A DNA stretch of 53,362 nucleotides from a virus: positions 1 through 53,362 of the IMG/VR virus record IMGVR_UViG_3300027749_000142, one strand, 5' to 3'. The number at the start of each line of letters is the position of its first letter. Within the stretch, counting starts at the first letter, position 1. The position numbers and the translations under genes were made by a program. This document shows positions 34,872 through 42,667 of this stretch, one piece after another. The notes below the pieces were generated by a model. It was given only the letters and a program-made list of their open reading frames with translations, did not search any database and was not told the origin of the DNA.

Positions 34872-35690
34872 TTAGTCTGCCGATGCATTACTACCACATT
34901 TGCCACGTTTTGCATTGGTCAAAGCACCAAAGTCTACTGCCCATTCTTTTCCTGGTTGTAGTTCAACTGCGCCTTGTGGGAAACCAAATGTAACACCAGC
35001 TTGTTGTTGTATTTGTGGAATAGGAATACGAAACTTAGTTAAATCGTTACCTAGATTAGGATAAGGTGCAACATGAGGAAAACCCCAACCAGCAACTTCA
35101 TTCGTTTGATTATTAATTACAATTTTATAAAAACCATGTGGTACAACTACACCATTACCAATACGTTTATCAGTTGCATTGTAAATGCCTCCAACATAAA
35201 TCGTATACGATTGGTTTCTTTGAACGGACCATCCTCTTACAGAGGTCTCTAACAGTTTCCATATGCCACGGTTCAAAGATCCAGCTTGAGGTGACATATT
35301 TGTCATCAAAAAAGATTCGTATTCTACTTGTGGATCCCATGAAAGGTCACCATCAGGACTCATGTGTCCTTTGTCGTAACCAGTACCAGCATAATCTTCA
35401 GGTTTGGCACCATTCGGTACAGATTGGTCAGCAGCAAATGCATTAGTACGTGCAACACAACCTAATGCATTTTGTGGCATCAATTCATATGTTACATACT
35501 TTGGTAGTTTAGCTGCAGCATCATATCCCACCAAATAGGCCTGACGGCAAATTGGTGTTATGCCTGCTGTTTGTGGAAAACCATAAGGTGCGTGTACCTT
35601 ACAAGTTTGTGGATCTTGTGGTGTTCTTTGTGTCCATGCAAATGTTGGTAATGTGCAAATCATGCACAAAGCAATTAATAACTTTTTCAT
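34872..35690 (-). CDS. Exported DNA/RNA non-specific endonuclease (NUC1 type)
   Basis: 272 residues from ATG at 35690; a TTG nine bases upstream is rejected because the ATG forms an ATGA overlap with the previous gene. MKKLLIALCMICTLPTFAW is a signal peptide. GYDKGHMSPDGD holds the DxGH catalytic His (H109). TNMSPQAGSLNRGIWKLLE has the metal-binding Asn (N140) of the betabetaalpha-metal nuclease family. Cysteines suit a disulphide in the periplasm. It could degrade nucleic acid in the periplasm, for nucleotide salvage or against incoming DNA; both are inference. Confidence 0.9.
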   Translation of the reverse strand: MKKLLIALCMICTLPTFAWTQRTPQDPQTCKVHAPYGFPQTAGITPICRQAYLVGYDAAAKLPKYVTYELMPQNALGCVARTNAFAADQSVPNGAKPEDYAGTGYDKGHMSPDGDLSWDPQVEYESFLMTNMSPQAGSLNRGIWKLLETSVRGWSVQRNQSYTIYVGGIYNATDKRIGNGVVVPHGFYKIVINNQTNEVAGWGFPHVAPYPNLGNDLTKFRIPIPQIQQQAGVTFGFPQGAVELQPGKEWAVDFGALTNAKRGKCGSNASAD

Positions 35691-35989
35691 TGTGTACAAG
35701 TCCTTGTTCTTGTTATTGTGCCATCAGAATTTTGTACCTCTGTCCATGGGCTACAATATTGTTGATTCTGTTGTTGCACAATAACTGGTTGCTGTTGTAC
35801 AACTACAGGCGGTTGTTGTTTTGCAATTTCATAACCAATCACACCACCAATAACTGTTGGTGCAACCCAAATCCAAGGACTTGGACCACCTCTATGTTGC
35901 CAGTATCCGTGATGATAATGTTGTGCCAATGCAGGCACTGGCATACATGATGTTAAAGTAATGCATAATGTTAATAGAAAGTTTTTCAT
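35687..35989 (-). CDS. Small exported His/Gln-rich protein
   Basis: 100 residues. The signal sequence MKNFLLTLCITLTSCMPVPA ends near ALAQ; the Cys could alternatively be a weak lipobox. HYHHGYWQHRGG is His-rich and could bind metal. A Gly/Val stretch (APTVIGGVIGYEIA) is followed by Gln-rich QQPPVVVQQQPVIVQQQ. The C-terminus CSPWTEVQNSDGTITRTRTC has two Cys. It looks like bacterial periplasmic proteins and may be host-derived. Coupled by overlap to the nuclease gene. Confidence 0.7.
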   Translation of the reverse strand: MKNFLLTLCITLTSCMPVPALAQHYHHGYWQHRGGPSPWIWVAPTVIGGVIGYEIAKQQPPVVVQQQPVIVQQQNQQYCSPWTEVQNSDGTITRTRTCTQ

Positions 35990-36639
35990 TTCTTATCCTT
36001 ATAGTACTGAATTGCTTTAACAAGTCCATCGATGTGGTCTTCTGTTTTTTGAATGAACAATAATGGTTTGCTGTTTTCTACAGCCATAACAATAACTAAT
36101 TGGTTGATTGGTGTACCAACCAATTCTTCATACATCAAAGCATAAGCGGCAGTTTGCCAGAAATAGTCTTCAATATCTTTGATTGATTTAACTTTCTTAG
36201 AAGTCTTAAAATCAATAACAGATAATGTACCAGCAAACTCAGCAATACAGTCTACACGACCAGCAAGACCAAGTTTCGTAGACCACAAGGCCTGCTCTTG
36301 GTAATGAATGTTGTCGATTTGGTCTAGTAATGGTTTAATGTCATTGAACATCTCTTTTGCATCAGGCATAATGTCACCAAGAGAATCGTTATTCAAATAA
36401 CGTTCACACAATGTATGTACATTTGTTCCTCTTGATGTGGCCTTCTTAGAGATTGCGTTTGCAACTTCATCACCCACACGTTTACGCCATGCCATGATGG
36501 CGTCCTTTTTCATGGCACCTAGTACTGTAGTGACAGAAGGTAAATTCGTTCCATCCGGTAGAGTGTAGTATCTCTTACCATCTGATAACGTTTGTGATTT
36601 TAAATCATCAATATTTTTTGGTGGGCAATAATTAAACAT
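35986..36639 (-). CDS. PD-(D/E)XK exonuclease, RecB/Cas4-like
   Basis: 217 residues. The nuclease core is GLAGRVDCIAEF (D130) and LSVIDFKTSKK (D143, K145), with E115 in YQEQALWS and H75 in GTNVHTLCE, followed by DYFWQTAAYALMYEE, which is the QxxxY-like helix. This is the single-domain nuclease common in T4-like aquatic phages, probably in DNA repair or recombination. It is cytoplasmic, with no signal peptide. ATGA overlap with the next gene. Confidence 0.85.
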   Translation of the reverse strand: MFNYCPPKNIDDLKSQTLSDGKRYYTLPDGTNLPSVTTVLGAMKKDAIMAWRKRVGDEVANAISKKATSRGTNVHTLCERYLNNDSLGDIMPDAKEMFNDIKPLLDQIDNIHYQEQALWSTKLGLAGRVDCIAEFAGTLSVIDFKTSKKVKSIKDIEDYFWQTAAYALMYEELVGTPINQLVIVMAVENSKPLLFIQKTEDHIDGLVKAIQYYKDKK

Positions 36640-36656
36640 TACGAAATCATTTTCTC

Positions 36657-37091
36657 TTATACTTTAAAATCTGGTTCTGTTGGCCAAATTACAGAATATG
36701 GGAAACCAACTTGTTGTGGCACATCAAGCAATTTCTGACGATATTCTTGTAGATAAGATTGTTGTTCCGGTGTTAACAAAGACCAACGGACTTGATTTAC
36801 TGAATCAACATACTTAAAAAGTAATGCATTACGGTTATTTCTAACACTCACTTCTTCTAATTGTGTGGGTGTTGGATTTCTATCTACTGGTGTAGGTTTA
36901 CCCATACCAGTTCCAGGCATTAATTCAAACCCTTTGTTCTGTTTATCTAAGTAATCTTTCCATTCTTCATATGTTATTTCAGTACAATCAACTGGTTTAT
37001 TATCACCATGAATTTCTTTTACAAAAAAACCACGAGCTGAATTTGACCAATAGAATGTATAATTTCTAGAGGGATCGTTTATATCTTCCAT
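36657..37091 (-). CDS. Tail-fibre assembly chaperone-like protein
   Basis: 144 residues, Shine-Dalgarno AAGGAAAA. FYWSNSARGFFVKEIHGDNK and CTEITYEEWKDYL match the N-terminal repeat of tail-fibre assembly proteins. The C-terminus YLQEYRQKLLDVPQQVGFPY then IWPTEP is the usual closing block of the phage tail assembly chaperone family. It heads a set of three fibre-tip-like genes, so it probably folds them. Confidence 0.78.
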   Translation of the reverse strand: MEDINDPSRNYTFYWSNSARGFFVKEIHGDNKPVDCTEITYEEWKDYLDKQNKGFELMPGTGMGKPTPVDRNPTPTQLEEVSVRNNRNALLFKYVDSVNQVRWSLLTPEQQSYLQEYRQKLLDVPQQVGFPYSVIWPTEPDFKV

Positions 37092-37110
37092 TTTTTTCCT
37101 TAATTAACAA

Positions 37111-37545
37111 TTAATAACCAACAGCAAGCCAATTTGCTCCATAACTACCACCAATGGCACCCACAGTTTGATTGCCATATATATAACCACTTTGTAAATA
37201 AAAATAACCACTAGCAAAATCAGTTACTGCATGTATTGTAGCTTCATTTGTTGCCCATCCAGATGCGTTTCCTTCATTAACACAAACAGCTAAACAAGCA
37301 TTTGGAAAAGAAGTTGGAAAATATACTGTAGTTCCATAACGAACGCCACTACCTGTAGTAAGATGTCCAGCCTGAACTATTAGACCTCCAGTTACACCTC
37401 CAGGCATTACAATATAACTAGATGAAGCATTTTTGTATGAAACAGGTCCTTTGGTTTCATAACCACCACCATAATAGTATGAATTAAATTGATAATTAAC
37501 ATCTGTTAATGATCCAACAGCTGAAGGTCCTATTGTGAATCCCAT
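37111..37545 (-). CDS. Tail-fibre tip protein, paralogue 1
   Basis: 144 residues, Shine-Dalgarno AAAGGA/AAGGA. Gly/Ser/Tyr-rich beta protein. GTTVYFPTSFPNACLAVCVN, then a strand block and a terminal GANWLAVGY, follow the pattern of gp53-like tail-fibre C-terminal domains (V-x-F-P-x-x-F ... W-x-A-x-G). It lacks any shaft, so it probably attaches to a fibre or baseplate as an exchangeable receptor-binding tip. Confidence 0.7.
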   Translation of the reverse strand: MGFTIGPSAVGSLTDVNYQFNSYYYGGGYETKGPVSYKNASSSYIVMPGGVTGGLIVQAGHLTTGSGVRYGTTVYFPTSFPNACLAVCVNEGNASGWATNEATIHAVTDFASGYFYLQSGYIYGNQTVGAIGGSYGANWLAVGY

Positions 37546-37554
37546 TTTTTTCCT

Positions 37555-38013
37555 TTACATTCCTTGAGCAATCCAAGATACTTTTAAACCACTTACACCA
37601 AAAGTAATAACTTGTTCTGGGTGTACAATTACTCCAACTTTCAAAGTAAATCCAGATGTGGTAATATCACTAACACCACAAACTACAGGTGTAGGGTTTA
37701 TTGCACCATAACCACTATTCCAATTAGCAGATTGATTATCAAGATGTGTGACTATTACTTGGCACCCATAAGTAAAACTAGTACCAAAAGCTACGTAAAC
37801 TGAACCTGAAGCACCCCCAGATGTTGCAACTCCGGCCATAGCTTTACCGGGAGTAAATGCAGAACCAAGTGGATAATCTATACCAAATGCATTTGTAAAT
37901 AGATATTTAACCCCAGTACGACTAACTAATCCATTATAAAGGTAAATTAAAGGATACGGCTGAGTAAATGCATAATTCGTTTTTATTCCTGTATCCGTGA
38001 TTGTCCAAGACAT
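37555..38013 (-). CDS. Tail-fibre tip protein, paralogue 2
   Basis: 152 residues, Shine-Dalgarno AAAGGGA. GSVYVAFGTSFTYGCQVIVT and TSGFTLKVGVIVHPEQ lead to the terminal LKVSWIAQGM, the same closing motif as its neighbours. The N-terminus MSWTITDTGIKTNYAFTQPY differs, so the copies share only the tip fold. Probable receptor-binding module. Confidence 0.68.
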   Translation of the reverse strand: MSWTITDTGIKTNYAFTQPYPLIYLYNGLVSRTGVKYLFTNAFGIDYPLGSAFTPGKAMAGVATSGGASGSVYVAFGTSFTYGCQVIVTHLDNQSANWNSGYGAINPTPVVCGVSDITTSGFTLKVGVIVHPEQVITFGVSGLKVSWIAQGM

Positions 38014-38036
38014 TTGATTTCCCTTTTATTATTTTT

Positions 38037-38423
38037 TTAACTTGTATAGCCAAAAGCTATCCAGTTACAAGTTATGCCAGAAGCCGGTGATACAACATCA
38101 TGACCATTAGTGTTATATCCCCTAATATAAAATCCACTACCACTTAAATTATAGAAACCATAACCAGTAACATTGGTATACCCCCAACCACCAGCGCCAG
38201 GTTCACAACCTACAACACTCACAAGAGTTGAAACAGAATAAGGTAAAGAGACATAAGTATTTCCATTAATACTAGTGCTGCCGCCAAACCATACTAATCC
38301 GTGCCAAAACCTAGTCCACGAAGAACCAGAACCACCGCAATCTCCATAAAAATAATTGTTGTCCGGCATTTGTATTTTGTTTTCTCGCCAGTCACTAGCG
38401 TCTGCAAATAATTTTATGGTCAT
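38037..38423 (-). CDS. Tail-fibre tip protein, paralogue 3
   Basis: 128 residues. YVSLPYSVSTLVSVVGCEPG, NLSGSGFYIRGYNTNG and terminal GITCNWIAFGYTS show the same tip fold. The N-terminus carries aromatic, Gly-rich WTRFWHGLVWFGGSTSING. No good Shine-Dalgarno is seen. First gene of the cassette in the direction of transcription. Confidence 0.66.
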   Translation of the reverse strand: MTIKLFADASDWRENKIQMPDNNYFYGDCGGSGSSWTRFWHGLVWFGGSTSINGNTYVSLPYSVSTLVSVVGCEPGAGGWGYTNVTGYGFYNLSGSGFYIRGYNTNGHDVVSPASGITCNWIAFGYTS

Positions 38424-38455
38424 TTTATTTTTATTTTCGTTAAATCTATATTTAG

Positions 38456-39220
38456 TTAGAATCCCAACTGGTCACAAGCGACAATCCATGATTTTACCAA
38501 ACTAGAACGTACAATATCATCAGGTGTAAATTGAATCTCACTAAACTCACTCATATGTCTTGCAACATCCAGAAACTGGCTTAAACCTGATACATCATTG
38601 CGACTCTTAATCAAATCATTCTGTTTCAAATCACCAATAAAGATAATCTTGGAACGGTGGCCAACACGGGAGATAACTGAATGTAGTTCATGGAATGTCA
38701 TTGACTGACATTCATCAACAATAATGATAGAGTTATCAATAGAAATACCACGAATGGCTGTTGTACTGATAAATCTGGCATGATTCTGTTCTTTTAATCT
38801 TTCCCATGCATCTTTACGACCAAAAAGTGTCTCACAAATTTCTTTGTATGGCACTTCATAAATTTCCATCTTTTCATCTAACGTACCAGGAACAAATCCT
38901 TGGTCACGTACTTGAACCGCAGAACGTACAACTACCACATGTTCAAACGGATTACATTTGTCTAATACTTCCTCAATGGCACGATACAAAGCTAAGAATG
39001 TTTTACCGACACCAGGAGAACCCAACAACCCTACAAAATAGTCACCACGTTTATATGCTTCAAAGAACTTCTGTTGATTTTCTGTTAAAGCTTCGAAAGT
39101 TTTTAAATGGTCTAATTTTATTCTTAGTGCATTAGAAACTGGTTGGTGTTTATGTACTGTCTCATCATTATCTAAAGATTCATCACGTTTCTGCGCTGCG
39201 GTTTTTGATTTGGTCGCCAT
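38456..39220 (-). CDS. phoH: PhoH-like ATPase
   Basis: 254 residues with AGGAAGG ribosome-binding site. Walker A GSPGVGKT (67-74), VVVRSAVQVRDQGFVPGTLD, Walker B IIIVDECQSM and the sensor IIFIGDLKQND are all as in PhoH proteins widespread in phages of aquatic bacteria. PhoH proteins are ATPases linked to RNA metabolism and often to phosphate stress; the role in phages is not settled. Confidence 0.95.
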   Translation of the reverse strand: MATKSKTAAQKRDESLDNDETVHKHQPVSNALRIKLDHLKTFEALTENQQKFFEAYKRGDYFVGLLGSPGVGKTFLALYRAIEEVLDKCNPFEHVVVVRSAVQVRDQGFVPGTLDEKMEIYEVPYKEICETLFGRKDAWERLKEQNHARFISTTAIRGISIDNSIIIVDECQSMTFHELHSVISRVGHRSKIIFIGDLKQNDLIKSRNDVSGLSQFLDVARHMSEFSEIQFTPDDIVRSSLVKSWIVACDQLGF

Positions 39221-39300
39221 TGAAACCTTCCTGTTAATTGTTTTACATGCTTTTTTTGGGGAAGTTTTTTGATTGAACAGATGGATCCTTTCTTACTTTG

Positions 39301-39582
39301 TTACCACTCTCTGGCCATTTTTGTTTTATGTCCAGCTTTTAGAGTATTTTGAGGCACTTGTTCTTTAATACGATTGATAACATATTTCTCAAACGTAGAG
39401 TCGGCCTTACCTGTTCCCGGAACACTTAGTCGTGAACCATCAGACATTACGGGGAGATTAGCTGCAGAATGATACTGCTGTAGATGTGGATTAGTTTCTT
39501 TGAACTCATCTAAAACCGTATGTGACATACGGTGTTCTTCTATTTCGTTTGTATTTTTGTTAAAAAAATCATATGAAGGCAT
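39301..39582 (-). CDS. Conserved small phage protein (MPxYDF type)
   Basis: 93 residues. MPSYDFFNKNTNEIEEHRMS and LDEFKETNPHLQQYHSA resemble a small protein, starting MPTYxFxN, of T4-like aquatic phages. The C-terminus is basic (INRIKEQVPQN; KAGHKTKMAREW). No Cys, so it is not a zinc ribbon of the FmdB kind despite the similar start. Function unknown. The 80 bases after its stop (39221-39300) hold no gene and no clear signal. Confidence 0.72.
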   Translation of the reverse strand: MPSYDFFNKNTNEIEEHRMSHTVLDEFKETNPHLQQYHSAANLPVMSDGSRLSVPGTGKADSTFEKYVINRIKEQVPQNTLKAGHKTKMAREW

Positions 39583-40190
39583 TAATATTCCAGTCCCATT
39601 TCTTGTGATACTCTGGCCATTTCATTCAAGGCCATTTCAGACAACCACTTAGGTTGCTCTCTACTATTTATCTTACCTTTCCATGACCACAGATGTTTTT
39701 TATTGTGGTAATAGTAGTTGTGATATGATTGTAGAGAAGAACCTTTTACTTTAACTTCATCGGGCATTGCTGGTGTTGGTTCAGTAAATACACCAATTGG
39801 TATATTTTTAGGTAAACAACTTTTCAACACACTCAGCAAAAGTGAAGCTTCGACCTTGTGTATTTTACCATAACGATAGGTATATTCTCTGCACAATTCA
39901 TGTAACAAATTAGTCAACCAAACATAATTTGCATCAGATTGTCTCACCCAAATAGTTGATGGGTGATTGATATGAGTGGCAGAATAAAGAATGTTTTCAC
40001 GTTTATCATTGAGAGTATACGTTATTCGTTTTCTGCCAGATGGCGATTTACCTTCAGTAACAGTACCATCAAGAAAACGGTGAGTAGTAGATAAAAGTTG
40101 AGCGTACTCAAGGATCATCTTAATACAATGTTTATCATTGTGCATTTCAGCACAAACAGAGGGATTACGGTCAAGGTAAAATATGTTCAT
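39582..40190 (-). CDS. Conserved phage protein (MNIFYLDRNP type), unknown function
   Basis: 202 residues. NIFYLDRNPSVCAEMHNDKH, CIKMILEYAQLLSTTHRFLD and HPSTIWVRQSDANYVWLTNL form a recognisable family present in many phages, helical with conserved His/Lys (DKHCIK). It is sometimes linked in annotation to base-excision enzymes, but I cannot see catalytic residues that prove it. TAATG junction with the next gene. Confidence 0.75.
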   Translation of the reverse strand: MNIFYLDRNPSVCAEMHNDKHCIKMILEYAQLLSTTHRFLDGTVTEGKSPSGRKRITYTLNDKRENILYSATHINHPSTIWVRQSDANYVWLTNLLHELCREYTYRYGKIHKVEASLLLSVLKSCLPKNIPIGVFTEPTPAMPDEVKVKGSSLQSYHNYYYHNKKHLWSWKGKINSREQPKWLSEMALNEMARVSQEMGLEY

Positions 40191-40471
40191 AACATTCTAA
40201 TTAATCCGATTGTGTCGATTGTCGTAAGCAAGATGTAATTAGCAAGCATACCAAAGGAACGCCTACTATAAGCACACCAAGCGTAAATAGCACAACCTGC
40301 AATCCAAACGGGGTACATGTAGAGAAGGGGAGGATTAGGCACGGTGACGGCCATAGTGATAGAACAACCAATAGATATAGCCCAAGCAAAGACCTCAAGA
40401 CAAAAACGAAATTTATTGCTCTTGAAGTCATCTTTTATCCAACCAAAGGTTGATACCAGAATATCATTCAT
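40187..40471 (-). CDS. Small three-helix membrane protein
   Basis: 94 residues. Hydrophobic spans at about 25-44 (CLEVFAWAISIGCSITMAVT), 48-66 (PLLYMYPVWIAGCAIYAWCA) and 74-92 (MLANYILLTTIDTIGLIRM). A homologous small membrane protein is common in T4-like aquatic phages. Inner-membrane location; role unknown. Overlaps both neighbours by 1-4 bases. Confidence 0.78.
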   Translation of the reverse strand: MNDILVSTFGWIKDDFKSNKFRFCLEVFAWAISIGCSITMAVTVPNPPLLYMYPVWIAGCAIYAWCAYSRRSFGMLANYILLTTIDTIGLIRML

Positions 40472-40764
40472 TACAATTTAGGAATTACAAATTCTTCTTT
40501 TGCTGGATTTTTTGCTGCTGCTTCTTTAAGCAGTTTAGTTTTTTTACTAATATCTTCTGGTGTAACCATAGTCATTACCAATTGTTGAAACAATGGATAT
40601 GAATCTTTAACTTTCATAGTGCGAACACCACCAACAGATGCACCATCATTAAAGAAAATTGCACAGCCGCCGGCGGCAATTGGTGCAATTTCAACAACAT
40701 GTTCTAGGTTGATGATAACTTTACAATTTTTTTCGAGTGAATCGACTTCAACAAACAAACTCAT
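40471..40764 (-). CDS. Small conserved protein, beta-rich
   Basis: 97 residues, strong Shine-Dalgarno (AAGGAG). VIINLEHVVEIAPIAAGGCA and IFFNDGASVGGVRTMKVKDS look like a small beta barrel similar to the transcription-factor-like FlbD/LytTR folds (weak). The C-terminal half is charged helix. Function unknown. Confidence 0.7.
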   Translation of the reverse strand: MSLFVEVDSLEKNCKVIINLEHVVEIAPIAAGGCAIFFNDGASVGGVRTMKVKDSYPLFQQLVMTMVTPEDISKKTKLLKEAAAKNPAKEEFVIPKL

Positions 40765-40765
40765 T

Positions 40766-40906
40766 TCATTCTCCTTTAGGTTCTTTAAATTTGGTTAACT
40801 TAGCTTGGATTTCTGATAATTGAGCATCAATCAACATTCTTTTCCAATAATTACGTTCTTGCGGGTCAATGAATGTAGCCAATACACGCTTATTGGCTTT
40901 TGTCAT
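40766..40906 (-). CDS. 46-residue helical protein
   Basis: MTKANKRVLATFIDPQERNY followed by WKRMLIDAQLSEIQAKLTKF. It is a short amphipathic helix protein, basic at the start. It fits exactly between its neighbours: 20 bases after the membrane-protein stop, and its TGA is one base from the next start codon region. Codon use is like that of the genes around it. Function unknown. Confidence 0.65.
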   Translation of the reverse strand: MTKANKRVLATFIDPQERNYWKRMLIDAQLSEIQAKLTKFKEPKGE

Positions 40907-40926
40907 TTTAAAATTTTTATCAGGTT

Positions 40927-41199
40927 TCACTTTTTAATATCCTTATCACAGTCTTCTACACGAATTAAATACACAGTACCATTTGAATATGGTTGCACAA
41001 AGAAACACTCACCTTTAACTGACCATGTCAAATGGTTTTGAATTGAACCTTTAATCTCTTTAACTTCAGGTGGTTTCTTAACTACATCAACGAGATTGAA
41101 AATAACAAAACCCATGGCAGAAAAAACCAAAACAATTAGAATTCTAATTGCAATTTCAGTTGAATTAACTTTAAACCAATCTTTAAATGAATATAACAT
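40927..41199 (-). CDS. Small membrane protein with periplasmic tail
   Basis: 90 residues, one membrane span at about 17-39 (IAIRILIVLVFSAMGFVIFN). A ~50-residue soluble domain with two Cys follows (KGECFFVQPYSNGTVYLIRV, EDCDKD), which could form a disulphide outside the cytoplasm. Unknown role. Confidence 0.7.
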   Translation of the reverse strand: MLYSFKDWFKVNSTEIAIRILIVLVFSAMGFVIFNLVDVVKKPPEVKEIKGSIQNHLTWSVKGECFFVQPYSNGTVYLIRVEDCDKDIKK

Positions 41200-41208
41200 A
41201 ATAACCTT

Positions 41209-41358
41209 TCACCAATGACGTATCACGCCGGCAATAATAAAACAGTTTGTGATAACATATGATAACACAACCACGAATCTAATGCAAGCAATTTTATCTG
41301 CTTCAGCGTCATTAGTACCACTTTTCTCACCAAGAGCCTTGGCAATTATCCGCCACAT
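41209..41358 (-). CDS. 49-residue single-span membrane protein
   Basis: MWRIIAKALGEKSGTNDAEA then a span CIRFVVVLSYVITNCFIIAG and terminal VIRHW. A near-identical layout occurs in small proteins of T4-like cyanophages. ATG overlaps the previous stop by one base (TAATG). Function unknown. Confidence 0.75.
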   Translation of the reverse strand: MWRIIAKALGEKSGTNDAEADKIACIRFVVVLSYVITNCFIIAGVIRHW

Positions 41359-41858
41359 TACACAAAACCTTCCTCGGTTTGAGGTGCTGATTGTGGTTCT
41401 GCATCCGAGTGCTTGTACTCATAGATAGGTTTATCTGGAGGATCGTATGGGAAAGTCACAGGCACACGGGAATCTCTACTGGTGTAATAAGACTTGAACG
41501 GATTACCTTCTTCATCTTTATACCATTCCCAAAAGACCTTACCATCAATATTATAAGCTTCACCGTCTTTACTATCTTTAAACACCGTTGATAACCTTTT
41601 GTTTTGATAGTTTGGTGGTACACCATAATCATGTTCAACCCATTCATCGTCTTCACCTGTAAGAGGTGTTAGTGGTTTAAATGTTAACAGTTTAGTTAAG
41701 ATACCAATAGCATATGGTGCTGAAAAACCTGAATGTCCTTCGTCAGCAAATACTTTAATCATATGCAAGATATGTTTACGCATCATAGCATTATATTCAT
41801 CCGCATCAGTTAAACCAATACGGTTCAATTCATCTTCAGCATGTGAGAGCAATGTCAT
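41358..41858 (-). CDS. Conserved phage protein, unknown
   Basis: 166 residues. An N-terminal helical part (SHAEDELNRIGLTDADEYNA; HILHMIKVFADEGHSGFSA) is followed by a region with many aromatic residues (FWEWYKDEEGNPFKSYYTSR). HSGFSAPYAIGILTKLLTFK, GEDDEWVE and a middle with D/E/Y residues recall a widespread phage family. No function known. Coupled to the next gene by ATGA. Confidence 0.72.
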   Translation of the reverse strand: MTLLSHAEDELNRIGLTDADEYNAMMRKHILHMIKVFADEGHSGFSAPYAIGILTKLLTFKPLTPLTGEDDEWVEHDYGVPPNYQNKRLSTVFKDSKDGEAYNIDGKVFWEWYKDEEGNPFKSYYTSRDSRVPVTFPYDPPDKPIYEYKHSDAEPQSAPQTEEGFV

Positions 41859-41995
41859 TCTTTAACCTTTTTATCATATAAGAATAGTTTCACATAATAT
41901 TGAAACTCATTTGGACAATGGTCGGGGTTTGGTAACTTATGACCATACATCTCGACCATCTCATCATACAGTTTCAAAACTTCTTCGTCAGTCAT
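41855..41995 (-). CDS. 46-residue conserved phage protein
   Basis: MTDEEVLKLYDEMVEMYGHK, LPNPDHCPNEFQYYVKLFLY. A small helical protein of a type known from T4-like cyanophages. It starts one base after the stop of the 223-residue gene and overlaps the 166-residue gene by four bases, so its place in the operon is unambiguous. Function unknown. Confidence 0.75.
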   Translation of the reverse strand: MTDEEVLKLYDEMVEMYGHKLPNPDHCPNEFQYYVKLFLYDKKVKE

Positions 41996-42667
41996 TTAAT
42001 CCCAAAGCGCCTGATAGTATTTACCAAACAAACGGAATCCGTTCTTGATTCTGTCTTCAACAATCTTCATGCCATCATAATCAGCTTTGTATGTATGGTC
42101 TTCATTCTCAATCATTGAGTACATAGTTGCTTTGCCATTTTCATCCCATGCACAGGCTTTTGTACCAGTACTCCAATGGCCTGAACGATATGCTTCTTGC
42201 CATTTATCATCGAGGTGATGTTCGAAAGCAAAAATCATTTCAGCCATTACCCAATCCCAACGTTTGAAATGATTTGCATCAACATCATATTCGTTTTCTT
42301 TTGGTGGTGCAAAAGTAGACTTCAATTCTTCTGGTACATCTTCATCATCAACAAGTGGTGCACCATGTTTTTTCTCTTGTAATTGTTTTAACATAGGCAA
42401 AGCAATCAGACCAAGAGTATGATCCATAGACCATGTATCCCAACGGTCAATCTTTACATAGTCAATCTTTGGATGAATTATATCCAAAACCTTGGCCATG
42501 AATTTACAAATGGGGTCTAAACGATTGATCCATTTATCGTAAGGTGCATTTGGTTTGTCTTCGTGATTATAAAACACATCATTGTCTTTTTCCCAAAAGC
42601 AAACAAACTCTAGGATATGATATGGCGAAAGCCAGTGATGGCGGTAATTGTTGACGTATACTTTCAT
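41996..42667 (-). CDS. Conserved phage protein with His/Asp/Trp-rich core
   Basis: 223 residues. WLSPYHILEFVCFW, DKWINRLDPICKFMAKVLD, VKIDRWDTWSMDHTLGLIAL and VMAEMIFAFEHHLDDKWQEA recur in a family of T4-like phages without known function. Conserved His, Asp and Glu suggest a metal site. ATGA overlap with the epimerase gene. Confidence 0.72.
   Translation of the reverse strand: MKVYVNNYRHHWLSPYHILEFVCFWEKDNDVFYNHEDKPNAPYDKWINRLDPICKFMAKVLDIIHPKIDYVKIDRWDTWSMDHTLGLIALPMLKQLQEKKHGAPLVDDEDVPEELKSTFAPPKENEYDVDANHFKRWDWVMAEMIFAFEHHLDDKWQEAYRSGHWSTGTKACAWDENGKATMYSMIENEDHTYKADYDGMKIVEDRIKNGFRLFGKYYQALWD

Noticed and set aside
34752-34961. Plus-strand frame across the tmRNA acceptor piece
   Set aside because: It overlaps the tRNA-like end, the promoter and the nuclease 3' end; no RBS and no conserved look.
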